Positions 1 through 8,041 of a stretch of 64,000 bases of DNA are shown piece after piece. Both the position numbers and the translations under genes were made by a program. The first letter of the stretch is position 1. Each line of letters opens with the position of its first letter. This DNA is from Kluyvera intermedia (GTDB lineage Bacteria > Pseudomonadota > Gammaproteobacteria > Enterobacterales > Enterobacteriaceae), in the NCBI RefSeq assembly GCF_034424175.1, contig NZ_CP139986.1, positions 2,728,001 to 2,792,000 on the forward strand, read 5' to 3'. A model generated the notes under the pieces. The model was not told where the DNA came from and did not search any database. It saw only the letters and a list, made by a program, of their open reading frames with translations.

Positions 1-249
1 GCCGATGGCTTTAAAGCCGTTTAAAGTATCAATGGTGGATGCATCCAGACGAATGCCCATTGAATAGAAGAAGGAACCCTCACCAAAACTCAGAAAAACG
101 TTGTTGATTAATACAAACATGGCCCCCGCAAGGGTCAGTGGCATTAATTTAATAAAACCGTTTTTAATCGCATTAACGTGAGGCTGCTTTCCTATTTTAA
201 CAGCAAAAGGAAGGAGTACCTTTTCAAGCGAATCGATCACTTTACTCAT
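1..249 (-). CDS. chbC: PTS chitobiose/cellobiose transporter EIIC, partial
   Basis: N-terminal 83 residues of the membrane permease of the N,N'-diacetylchitobiose phosphotransferase system; the rest lies beyond the left edge. The protein starts MSKVIDSLEKVLLPFAVKIG and continues into the first membrane segment of the EIIC lactose/cellobiose family, nearly identical to what I recall of E. coli ChbC. It is the second gene of a chbBC operon, 80 bases after chbB. In E. coli the permease takes up the disaccharide, which is phosphorylated through ChbA (IIA) and ChbB (IIB). Confidence 0.95.
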   Translation of the reverse strand, partial: MSKVIDSLEKVLLPFAVKIGKQPHVNAIKNGFIKLMPLTLAGAMFVLINNVFLSFGEGSFFYSMGIRLDASTIDTLNGFKAIG

Positions 250-329
250 ATAAAATACCCTTAAAAGGCCGCAATAAATTTGCGGCGATTAAATATGAAA
301 TAACTCTTTGACGGGAAAAATAAATAAAA
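250..329 (-). promoter_or_regulatory. chbB-chbC intergenic region with ChiX sRNA target
   Basis: In the transcribed (minus) strand this spacer contains CCCGTCAAAGAG (complement of plus-strand 304-315). As I recall the sequence of the ChiX small RNA, this is a perfect 12-base complement of its seed. In E. coli and Salmonella this spacer acts as a decoy that sequesters ChiX and so releases the chitoporin mRNA. A hairpin (268-274 pairing with 280-286) lies between the target and the chbC start. The pairing is read from sequence; its function here is inferred from relatives. Confidence 0.75.
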
Positions 330-650
330 TTACTGCGAAGCTGACTTCTTAATAGCAGCAACGGCTGCTTTTAATACACCTAAACCATCTACTTTGCCAT
401 ATAAGGTTGAGTCAATAACTTCAACCGGCTTATTCGGTAAAATCTTTTTGATATCGTCGAGCATATAGGCGATTTGTGGGCCAAGTAAAACCACGTCAGC
501 CTGTGGGCCTTTTTCTGCTGCAAACGTTTCTGAGAATGCTTCGATAACAACCGGTACTTCGTATTTTTCAGCTTGCGCACGCATTTTGGATACTAACAAT
601 GACGTGGACATCCCTGCTGAACAAAATAGGTAGATATGTTTCTTTTCCAT
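330..650 (-). CDS. chbB: PTS chitobiose EIIB component
   Basis: Cytoplasmic IIB phosphotransfer protein of the lactose/cellobiose family, 106 residues, which matches the family length. The phosphorylated cysteine is Cys10 in LFCSAGMSTS at the N-terminus. It passes phosphate from ChbA to the sugar entering through ChbC. First gene of the chb operon, with chbC following after an 80-base spacer that carries a ChiX target. A CRP-like half-palindrome (about 818-839) lies upstream, far from the start, so I give it little weight. Confidence 0.96.
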   Translation of the reverse strand: MEKKHIYLFCSAGMSTSLLVSKMRAQAEKYEVPVVIEAFSETFAAEKGPQADVVLLGPQIAYMLDDIKKILPNKPVEVIDSTLYGKVDGLGVLKAAVAAIKKSASQ

Positions 651-883
651 TCACGCTTCCTCAACTTGTGAAATCTGCCATCATCGGGCGATGTTCCATG
701 TGCCCACTACCCTCGTATGTAACAGATGAGTTATCTTCTGTTTATGCCTTGAGTATACGGCAACATTTTGGGTACGGATAATTCTCAATGCCCCAAAATT
801 GTCTCTCATTGACCTCCCATCTTGATTGCCCTCACACTTTGGTCAAAATAATTCGCGACAAGAAATAAGCATGATGGCTCATA

Positions 884-911
884 AAAAAACCCGACACAGT
901 GGTCGGGTTTT
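884..911 (-). terminator. osmE terminator
   Basis: Inverted repeat AAAACCCGAC (886-895) and GTCGGGTTTT (902-911) with a 6-base loop, ending in a T-run on the minus strand. It lies about 25 bases after the osmE stop codon and separates osmE from chbB. Confidence 0.85.
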
Positions 912-935
912 CGTAGACATCCGATAAATACACGA

Positions 936-1277
936 TTATTTCTTAGCGGCCTGCGGGTCAGTGTCGTACTGCGCACAGGTTTGGTAACCGGAGTTGATCA
1001 CATGCCCGGTATCATCTAACGCCACAAAGTAGGTTTCTGTTTTACCATCACGTTGACCCAAGATATAGGTCTGGCAAGTGCCTCGAGCGTGAATCATTGA
1101 TACTTCTGATGATGGTTTACCCGCAACCTGGGCGACCTGCGCACGGCTCATCCCTTTCTTCACATCTTTAACAACCGGTTGGGTGAACTGGTCTGCTGTG
1201 CGATCATAAGCGGTACAGCCAGCCAGCATGGTGAATACAGCGGCAGCGCCCAGAAGCCCGATTACATTCTTATTCAT
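936..1277 (-). CDS. osmE: osmotically inducible lipoprotein OsmE
   Basis: Small outer-membrane lipoprotein of 113 residues (E. coli 112). It has a lipoprotein signal with lipobox LAGC (residues 18-21) and Cys21 as the lipidated residue; the +2 residue is Thr, which favours outer-membrane sorting. The rest is a SmpA/OmlA-type domain, the fold shared with BamE. In E. coli the gene responds to osmolarity and stationary phase. It is divergent from nadE with a 216-base shared promoter region, and a terminator follows it. Confidence 0.95.
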   Translation of the reverse strand: MNKNVIGLLGAAAVFTMLAGCTAYDRTADQFTQPVVKDVKKGMSRAQVAQVAGKPSSEVSMIHARGTCQTYILGQRDGKTETYFVALDDTGHVINSGYQTCAQYDTDPQAAKK

Positions 1278-1418
1278 CTTCCCTCTCCTTTTTTATGATG
1301 TGCATTAAGCCTGGAATAAATATCGCTATTTATCAACTAATACGGCCAAATGAACCCAAACATAGGCTAGATTCGGATTAATTTACATCAGGCAAAACTG
1401 TGATCCTTGTCGTTTTAG

Positions 1419-1429
1419 CGTCAAAGAGG
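1419..1429 (+). promoter_or_regulatory. ChiX-seed complement upstream of nadE
   Basis: The 11-mer CGTCAAAGAGG is a perfect complement of the ChiX seed as I recall it (CCUCUUUGACG). It sits 64 bases before the nadE start on the coding strand. Whether the nadE transcript reaches this far upstream cannot be seen from the sequence, so this may be coincidence. Confidence 0.25.
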
Positions 1430-1493
1430 TAGCTTTAACACATTGTTCTGGTGGGTAATCGGTACGGCTGACACACACATTCCGGAGGGGTAA

Positions 1494-2321
1494 ATGGCGT
1501 TACAACAAGAAATTATTCAGGCGCTTGGCGCAAAACCGCAGATTGATGCAAAAGAAGAGATCCGCCGCAGCGTAGATTTTCTCAAGGCTTATCTAAAAAC
1601 CTACCCGTTTATCAAGTCATTAGTACTGGGGATCAGTGGAGGTCAGGACTCGACCCTGACCGGAAAGCTGTGCCAACAGGCAGTCAATGAACTGCGTACT
1701 GAAAGCGGTGATAGCGCGCTGCAATTTATTGCCGTTCGCCTGCCCTACGGCGTGCAGTTCGACGAACAAGACTGTCAGGATGCGATTGCTTTTATCGAGC
1801 CAGACCGTGTGCTGACAGTGAATATTAAGGGCGCAGTACTGGCCAGCGAGCAGGCGCTGCGCGAAGCGGGTATTGAACTCAGTGACTTTGTTCGCGGCAA
1901 TGAAAAAGCCCGTGAGCGCATGAAAGCACAGTACAGCATTGCTGGGATGACTCACGGCGTGGTGGTCGGCACCGACCATGCAGCGGAGGCGATTACCGGT
2001 TTCTTCACCAAATATGGCGACGGTGGCACCGACATCAACCCGATTTTCCGTCTCAATAAGCGCCAGGGTAAGCAACTACTGGCCGAACTCGGCTGCCCGG
2101 AGCATCTTTATAAGAAAGCGCCAACCGCAGATCTCGAAGACGACCGCCCTTCTTTGCCTGACGAAGTGGCATTGGGTGTGAGTTACGACAATATTGATGA
2201 TTACCTTGAAGGCAAAACGCTGGCACCGGCACTGGCGCAGACGATTGAAGGCTGGTATCTGAAGACCGAGCACAAACGCCGCCCACCGATTACCGTATTT
2301 GATGATTTCTGGAAGAAATAA
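1494..2321 (+). CDS. nadE: NH3-dependent NAD+ synthetase
   Basis: Amidates nicotinic acid adenine dinucleotide to NAD+ with ATP and ammonia, the last step of NAD synthesis, in the cytoplasm. It is 275 residues, the E. coli length. The PP-loop motif SGGQDS is at residues 48-53. It lacks the glutaminase domain of the eukaryotic type. The start follows a strong Shine-Dalgarno GGAGGGG. In E. coli cho and ves follow nadE; here spy follows directly, and cho is found near 45.2 kb instead. Confidence 0.97.
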   Translation: MALQQEIIQALGAKPQIDAKEEIRRSVDFLKAYLKTYPFIKSLVLGISGGQDSTLTGKLCQQAVNELRTESGDSALQFIAVRLPYGVQFDEQDCQDAIAFIEPDRVLTVNIKGAVLASEQALREAGIELSDFVRGNEKARERMKAQYSIAGMTHGVVVGTDHAAEAITGFFTKYGDGGTDINPIFRLNKRQGKQLLAELGCPEHLYKKAPTADLEDDRPSLPDEVALGVSYDNIDDYLEGKTLAPALAQTIEGWYLKTEHKRRPPITVFDDFWKK

Positions 2322-2329
2322 AGAAGAAA

Positions 2330-2380
2330 ACCGCCGGGTCTGCCCATAGCCTGTTGGCGTTTATGAGCAGACCCGGCGGT
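2330..2380. terminator. bidirectional hairpin between nadE and spy
   Basis: Perfect 14-base arms (2330-2343 and 2367-2380, core ACCGCCGGGTCTGC) separated by a 23-base loop, lying between the convergent ends of nadE and spy. It lacks a long T-run on either side, so it could be a terminator or a REP-like palindrome that protects 3' ends. Confidence 0.65.
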
Positions 2381-2403
2381 CTTAAGACTGTGTGCCGTTA
2401 AAC

Positions 2404-2907
2404 TTATTCGGCAGGCGCAGATGGCATTTTACCTTCTGGCGCGTGGTGTTCTGTCAGACGCTTCTCAAAATTGGCATTAAATTGCTTTTTCTGTTCCGGC
2501 GTTAAGATGTTGTAGATCTTGTTCTGGGTTTCCAGACGAGACAGCGTCATCCCTTTATGCTGCTCTTCCATTTTAGTTACCTGAGCTTCTGCTTTCGCTT
2601 TGTCGAAGGTATCGCTAGCAATCAGGTTATGCATCGCACGCATCTCTTCTTGCGGCGGACGTTTCATCTCATCGCGACTCGCTTTACGAATGTCACGAAT
2701 CTGTTGTTTCTGAGCATCGGTCAGGTTTAAACCCTGGAACATCATGTCGTGGCGTGGGCCCATATGACCTTTGTGATGCTGCATCATTTTACCGTTCGGC
2801 TGCGCCGCTTCGGTGGTGGTAGAGGTCGTGGTATCAGCAGCGTGCGCCACACTTGCAGCACCCAGAGCCAGCGTAGAAGCAACGAACAGAGCAGTTAATT
2901 TTTTCAT
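2404..2907 (-). CDS. spy: periplasmic chaperone Spy
   Basis: ATP-independent periplasmic chaperone of 167 residues (E. coli 161). A signal peptide runs to AHA at residue 23. Two LTxxQ motifs (LTDAQ and LTPEQ) mark the Spy/CpxP family, whose cradle-shaped dimers bind unfolded proteins. I chose the ATG at 2907, which gives a normal signal peptide; an upstream in-frame start would add 26 residues that spoil it. The upstream region has a CpxR-like repeat, in line with known Cpx/Bae control. Confidence 0.95.
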   Translation of the reverse strand: MKKLTALFVASTLALGAASVAHAADTTTSTTTEAAQPNGKMMQHHKGHMGPRHDMMFQGLNLTDAQKQQIRDIRKASRDEMKRPPQEEMRAMHNLIASDTFDKAKAEAQVTKMEEQHKGMTLSRLETQNKIYNILTPEQKKQFNANFEKRLTEHHAPEGKMPSAPAE

Positions 2908-3000
2908 TATTGAGTCCTTACTTTCAATTATTCTGACGGCGTAGTGCCGTGTTGACGAGATTAACTTTACGAGGTTTATCGTCAATTAATCAGAGCCTGC

Positions 3001-3021
3001 GTAAAACAATGAAAGTGTAAA
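3001..3021 (-). promoter_or_regulatory. possible CpxR box upstream of spy
   Basis: The plus strand reads GTAAA-N5-GAAAG (3001-3015), followed by another GTAAA at 3017-3021, close to the CpxR consensus GTAAA-N5-GTAAA. It is about 95 bases upstream of spy, which is a CpxR and BaeR target in E. coli. Confidence 0.5.
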
Positions 3022-3191
3022 AAACGTTTTCTAACCAATTATGAAGAAATTAAGGATAAACTGTGGAGAGTTGCAAGAGAAATAGACAATTGACTGATTA
3101 AGAAGGGATTTTGAAGAAGTATAAAGCACCGAAGATTAATAATAAAGCAATAACCCAGGAATAATCTGTAATAACGTCAGGTGAACAATAT

Positions 3192-3217
3192 ATGCCACCT
3201 GCTTGCGCCGGTGGCAT
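3192..3217 (-). terminator. possible terminator of the ast operon
   Basis: Arms ATGCCACC (3192-3199) and GGTGGCAT (3210-3217) lie just after the astE stop codon. No clear T-run follows on the minus strand, so termination here would be weak or Rho-assisted. Confidence 0.4.
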
Positions 3218-3234
3218 CGTGAATTAATCCGCTA

Positions 3235-4200
3235 TCAGCAACGCTCCAGCATTAACCCGGCGCGTAATCCAATTGCCACATCGGGGTTGGGGAACAGTAC
3301 GTATTCACAAGGTGATGTCACCACGTAGCGCGTTTCCCCATCCTCAGCAAGCAATGTGCCTTTAGCAAACGGCGTGAAATTTAACGTTTGCGCCGACATA
3401 TGCAGTTGGAAATCCTCGCTGCGTCGGGTGATTTGCTGCACGACACGGTAGTAAAGCGGTGTCATCGCCGACCCTCCCCCGAGTTCTCCCGCCAGCAAAT
3501 TTGCCAGTTGACGCGCCACCAGCGCGAACCGTGAGAGATCGTTTTGCCCAAACGGTCTGGCTTTGCCTAATTCCAGCGTGCAGGCCTGAGCATCAAAAGA
3601 TTCACAGGTGAAATGGGTAAACGTCCCGCCAGGCGCCTGATGAAATACCAATGCCTCAAGTCCCGCCGAACCTAGCCAGCCCAGAAACTGCGGATCCCAC
3701 GGCGTTTCACGCGCGGGCATGACCCCAAAACGCATATGATGCGAGCCACGAATCGCGGTATGCAAATCCAGATGCCAGCGAACCTGTGCCGGGCAGCGTT
3801 GATAAAAAGCCGCCACGGTTTGTTCGAGGCTGGCCGCTCGCACCGTTTCATCACTTACCGGAAAATGACGCCAGCGGGCGCCAAACATACGGTTGAGATC
3901 GCTGTGCAGATAGCGCTTGTTATCACGCAGTGCCGGTGGGTTACCCAATACCACCAGCAGATGCCAGCGCAGTGATTGTTTGCCGCTAAGTAGCGCGGCT
4001 AAAACAGTATCAACCATCTCCACCGGTGCCGTTTCGTTGCCGTGGATCCCGGCCGACAGCACCATCGCCTGAGAACACGGTTCATGCGGCGTCAGTTGTA
4101 ATACGCCCGCCTCGCGCCACTCCCAATGAAAATGGTCGCAATCCCCTTCAGGCTCAGGCGGCAATCGCCCCGCCAGCGTGTACGCCAGGAACTGTTTCAT
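3235..4200 (-). CDS. astE: succinylglutamate desuccinylase
   Basis: Last step of the arginine succinyltransferase pathway: a zinc enzyme that hydrolyses N-succinylglutamate to glutamate and succinate. 321 residues (E. coli 322). The M14-like zinc ligands are visible as His53 and Glu56 in GIHGNETAPVE and a later His in DLHTAIRG. Fifth and last gene of astCADBE, 9 bases after astB, the only spacer in an otherwise overlapping operon. Confidence 0.96.
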   Translation of the reverse strand: MKQFLAYTLAGRLPPEPEGDCDHFHWEWREAGVLQLTPHEPCSQAMVLSAGIHGNETAPVEMVDTVLAALLSGKQSLRWHLLVVLGNPPALRDNKRYLHSDLNRMFGARWRHFPVSDETVRAASLEQTVAAFYQRCPAQVRWHLDLHTAIRGSHHMRFGVMPARETPWDPQFLGWLGSAGLEALVFHQAPGGTFTHFTCESFDAQACTLELGKARPFGQNDLSRFALVARQLANLLAGELGGGSAMTPLYYRVVQQITRRSEDFQLHMSAQTLNFTPFAKGTLLAEDGETRYVVTSPCEYVLFPNPDVAIGLRAGLMLERC

Positions 4201-4209
4201 TGCATCTCC

Positions 4210-5535
4210 TTAGCGCTGAAAAGTGTAAAGTGAGCCCAGTTTCAGGATCTGCGTGAGTCTGTCCAACGCCTCTCGACCTTCCTGCAACAGCTGCGGATCG
4301 GCAAGGTCGGCTACGGTCAACCGGTCGCGATAGTAACAATCGACCCAATCATTCAGGGTAGCAAACAACGTATCATTCATCATTACCGCCGGATTAAGCG
4401 CCTGACGTTCGGCTTCATTTAACACCACCCGTAAACGTAAACAGGCCGGGCCACCGCCGTTCGCCATGCTCTCACGCAGATCGAAAACCTGAAGCGTATC
4501 AATGGGATTATCCTGCGCCACCAGCTCGTTGAGATAGCGCCAGACGCGCGGGTTTTCCCGTGCTTCGCCGGGTAATACCAGCATCATGCTGCCATCCGGC
4601 TTGCTCAATAGCTGGCTGTTAAACAGATAGGTGGCAACCGCTTCAGCGACCGTCACTTTTGCCGCAGGCACTTCAATGGGCATAAATTCCGGCACCCGTT
4701 CGGCCAGCTGCTGCATCAGTTGCGTTTGATGAACAAACGCCTCGGCATGGCAAAAGAGCACCTGCCGATTACTGACGGCAATCACATCATTATGGAATAC
4801 GCCTTGATCGATAACCTGCGGATTCTGTTGGGCAAAAATCATCTGCTTCGGATTGAGCTGGTTGAGCCGTGCTACCGCTTCACTGGCGGCACGAGTCTGC
4901 CGCGCCGGATAGCGATGTGGACTCGTACCGTTCGCCGTGTCCCGACCATAAATGAACAGTTGCGTACCCGGCAGGCCATAATCGCGTCCTAACCGATTGT
5001 GGTTTGCCGCACCTTCATCTCCCCACGCCGCAACCGACGGCAGTGGGCCGTGGACGGCAAAGTGATCGGTATCGTGGAAAATAGCCCGCAATATCGCCTC
5101 GGTGGTTGGCGCTTCACTGGCCCGATGCAGCAGACTGCTAAGATTCGCCACGGTCAGGTGTACCTTACCATCCAGCGCATCGGCAGAAGGACATACCGTT
5201 GCCGCATTCGCCACCCACATCGCCGACGCCGAGCTTGCGGCACTGAGCAATTCAGGGGTCTGTACGGCGGCTTTGGCGATAACCTGTTCATCGCGCCCGC
5301 TAAATCCCAGTTGGCGCAACAACGCCACATTCGGGCGCTCCTGCGGTGGGATCACGCCCTGAGCGAATCCAGCATCCGCCAGCGCCTTCATTTTCAACAG
5401 CCCCTGCTTCGCCGCCAGCTGCGGATTCGATACCTGATACTGATGTTTCGTCGAGGCTTCATTACCAAATGATAACCCCGCGTAATGATGCGTCAGCCCG
5501 GGTAAACCATCAAAGTTCACCTCCCAGGCGTTCAT
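4210..5535 (-). CDS. astB: N-succinylarginine dihydrolase
   Basis: Second enzyme of the pathway: converts N2-succinylarginine to N2-succinylornithine, CO2 and two ammonia, the step that releases nitrogen. 441 residues (E. coli 447), amidinotransferase-like fold. The likely nucleophilic Cys is in GGGPACLRL near the C-terminus. The start overlaps the astD stop by 4 bases (ATGA), which suggests translational coupling. Confidence 0.96.
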   Translation of the reverse strand: MNAWEVNFDGLPGLTHHYAGLSFGNEASTKHQYQVSNPQLAAKQGLLKMKALADAGFAQGVIPPQERPNVALLRQLGFSGRDEQVIAKAAVQTPELLSAASSASAMWVANAATVCPSADALDGKVHLTVANLSSLLHRASEAPTTEAILRAIFHDTDHFAVHGPLPSVAAWGDEGAANHNRLGRDYGLPGTQLFIYGRDTANGTSPHRYPARQTRAASEAVARLNQLNPKQMIFAQQNPQVIDQGVFHNDVIAVSNRQVLFCHAEAFVHQTQLMQQLAERVPEFMPIEVPAAKVTVAEAVATYLFNSQLLSKPDGSMMLVLPGEARENPRVWRYLNELVAQDNPIDTLQVFDLRESMANGGGPACLRLRVVLNEAERQALNPAVMMNDTLFATLNDWVDCYYRDRLTVADLADPQLLQEGREALDRLTQILKLGSLYTFQR

Positions 5536-7010
5536 GATTTCACCTCATGCTGAAAATCAAGCCCAGGACTTAGCGCTGCGGGTAGCGTGAGCGTCGGTGA
5601 TTCCAGGCTTGCCATCGGCCAGGCGCAGTAATCTGCTGCGTACCACGCGCCAGGACGGTGATTACCGGAAGCGCCGGTTCCACCAAATGGCGCACTGCTT
5701 GCAGCACCGGTGAGCGGTTTGTTCCAGTTAACGATCCCTGCACGCGCTTCCACTAACAGACGTTCAAATTTTTCGCGGTCTGGAGAAATCAGCCCACAAG
5801 AGAGGCCGTAACGCGTAGCGTTAGCAAGCTCAATCGCCTGGGTAAAATCATCATAGCGCCAGACGCCCAACAGCGGCCCGAAAACCTCTTCATCGGCGAT
5901 ATCATGCGCCTCGGTCAGTTCGACAATTCCAGGCGTCAGTAACGAAGTCCCTGCTTTAAGCAGACGTGGAGCCAATAGCGTGGTGCCGCCCTTTTCCACC
6001 TGCATTTGCCAGGCCTGATAGACCCGCTCGGCGGCCTGCGCGGAAATCAGGCCGCCAATAAACGGCTGCGGCTGCGCATTCCACGCATCTGGAACAATGC
6101 GCCCGGTCACTTCCACTAATCGTTGTAAGAACGCATCCCCGACGGAACCGCGTTTGACCAACAGGCGACGTGCGCAGGTACAACGTTGTCCGGCGGTGAC
6201 AAACGCCGACTGAATGGTCAGATGCACGGCAGCGTCAATATCGTCCGGTTCGTCAACAATAAGAGGGTTGTTCCCGCCCATTTCAAGGGCCAGCATTTTT
6301 TGCGGCTGACCGGCTAACTGACGATGCAAATGAAAACCGGTGGTTGAACTCCCGGTAAACAACACCCCGTCCAGACCCGATTGACTGCTCAGCGCTTCTC
6401 CGGTTTCCCGGCCACCCTGTAGCAAATTCAGAACCCCCGGCGGCAGTCCGGCTTGCTGCCACAGTTTCACCACCGCCTCGGCACAGTTGGGGGTTAATTC
6501 GCTGGGTTTAAACACCACCGTATTGCCTGCCAGAAGCGCTGGAACAATATGGCCGTTCGGGAGATGTCCCGGGAAATTATAGGGACCAAAGACGGCGAGC
6601 ACGCCGTGTGGACGATGATGAAGCGTCGCCGCCCCATCAGCCATCTCGGTATGGCTTTCACCGGTACGGCTGCGGTAGGAGGCCAGTGAAATGGCGATTT
6701 TGTTGATCATCGCGCCGACTTCCGTTGCCGCCTCCCATTGTGGTTTACCGGTTTCGCGCGCGATAACCTCCGTTAATTCGGCTTTATGGCTTTCAAGAAA
6801 TCCGGCGAACGCTTCAACAATATGCCGACGCTCAGCAAAGGGGCGACGCGCCCACGCAGGGAAAGCTGCACGTGCTGCCGCCACAGCCAACTCCACCTGC
6901 AAAGATGAAGCATCATGACCCGCCCAGCAGGCTTCGCCGGTCACCGGATTTGCGCTCTGGCGCGCTGCACCGCCGCCAACCTGCCACTCTCCATTAATCC
7001 ATAGGCTCAT
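5532..7010 (-). CDS. astD: succinylglutamate semialdehyde dehydrogenase
   Basis: NAD-dependent aldehyde dehydrogenase that oxidises N-succinylglutamate semialdehyde, the fourth step. 492 residues, the E. coli length. The catalytic Cys lies in GQRCTCARR and the general-base Glu in LEMGGNNPL, both standard ALDH motifs. It overlaps astA upstream and astB downstream by 4 bases each. Confidence 0.96.
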   Translation of the reverse strand: MSLWINGEWQVGGGAARQSANPVTGEACWAGHDASSLQVELAVAAARAAFPAWARRPFAERRHIVEAFAGFLESHKAELTEVIARETGKPQWEAATEVGAMINKIAISLASYRSRTGESHTEMADGAATLHHRPHGVLAVFGPYNFPGHLPNGHIVPALLAGNTVVFKPSELTPNCAEAVVKLWQQAGLPPGVLNLLQGGRETGEALSSQSGLDGVLFTGSSTTGFHLHRQLAGQPQKMLALEMGGNNPLIVDEPDDIDAAVHLTIQSAFVTAGQRCTCARRLLVKRGSVGDAFLQRLVEVTGRIVPDAWNAQPQPFIGGLISAQAAERVYQAWQMQVEKGGTTLLAPRLLKAGTSLLTPGIVELTEAHDIADEEVFGPLLGVWRYDDFTQAIELANATRYGLSCGLISPDREKFERLLVEARAGIVNWNKPLTGAASSAPFGGTGASGNHRPGAWYAADYCAWPMASLESPTLTLPAALSPGLDFQHEVKS

Positions 7011-8041
7011 GATTTTTTCTCCTCAGGGCACAGGCGCACCAGGCGCACGCTGTCGCCAGGATGGCAGTTCAGCGCATCAAGTTGCTCAGCGTTCAAGATA
7101 AGGTTTTCCGTCTGCGGGTCAGCATGAACCAGCATGGCGCGGAAGTGTTGGTATTGTTCGTTTGCGACCACGCACAGCGGTAAATCTGAACCGCGAGTTT
7201 CCCCTTCAGACACCGCAACCAGGCGGCTTTTACGCACGGCGCGGACCCGGTCAATTTCGCACTCAAGCGTTGGGCCTCCATCGAAGATGTCGACATAATC
7301 GCGATAGCGAAATCCCTCTTTTTCCAGGACCGCGCGCGCCGGTGCCGTTTGCGGGTGCACCTGGCCTATCACCTCACGCGCCTCTTCGCTTAAAAAATCA
7401 GTGTAGATAGGATGCTTTGGCATCAGTTCGGCAATAAACGCTTTTTGCCCGGTGCCACACAAATAGTCGGCGCGGGCGAACTCCATTGAGAAGAAACGTT
7501 CTCCCAGGCTCTTCCAGAACGGCGAATAACCGTGCTCATCAATCACGCCGCGCATCTCGGCGACCACTTTGTGGTTGAAGCAATCCCGGAAGGCCGCCAT
7601 AAACAGAAAGCGCGAGCATGACAGCAGATGACCGTTACTTTCTTTACGCCAAGCCGGGTCCAGAAATAGCGTACAGAGTTCACTGCTGCCGGTGTGATCG
7701 TTGGTGAGAAACAGTGTCGGCAGCGCGTTATAGACGTTAAGTTCTTTTGAGGCGTGGACCAATGTCCCGACGCGATAGTTATACCAGGGGTCATTGATGC
7801 CCACCGCCACCTCAATGGCGCAAACGCCGACAACCGCGCCACTGTGGGTATCTTCCAGCACAAAGACATAGCCTTGATCGCCGCGCGGCAGCGCCCCCTG
7901 CCAGGTGGCTTGTGAACGGGCAATTCGTGCCGCCAGGGTTTGTTCGTCAGCAGGTAGTGAGGTCAACCCGCCGCCCGTTCCCCCGGCAAGCGTAAGCAAA
8001 CCAGGGAGATCTCCACTGGCGATTGGACGGATAATCATCAT
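7007..8041 (-). CDS. astA: arginine N-succinyltransferase
   Basis: First committed step: transfers succinyl from succinyl-CoA to arginine. 344 residues, the length of the family; the sequence begins MMIIRPIASGDLPGLL and follows the AstA fold, a pair of GNAT-like domains. It lies second in the operon after astC, with ATGA overlaps at both ends. Confidence 0.96.
   Translation of the reverse strand: MMIIRPIASGDLPGLLTLAGGTGGGLTSLPADEQTLAARIARSQATWQGALPRGDQGYVFVLEDTHSGAVVGVCAIEVAVGINDPWYNYRVGTLVHASKELNVYNALPTLFLTNDHTGSSELCTLFLDPAWRKESNGHLLSCSRFLFMAAFRDCFNHKVVAEMRGVIDEHGYSPFWKSLGERFFSMEFARADYLCGTGQKAFIAELMPKHPIYTDFLSEEAREVIGQVHPQTAPARAVLEKEGFRYRDYVDIFDGGPTLECEIDRVRAVRKSRLVAVSEGETRGSDLPLCVVANEQYQHFRAMLVHADPQTENLILNAEQLDALNCHPGDSVRLVRLCPEEKKS

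Noticed and set aside
818..839. CRP site for chbB
   Set aside because: The TGTGA-N6-TCAAG match on the minus strand is fair, but it is about 170 bases from the chbB start, and no -10/-35 could be tied to it; not listed as a feature.
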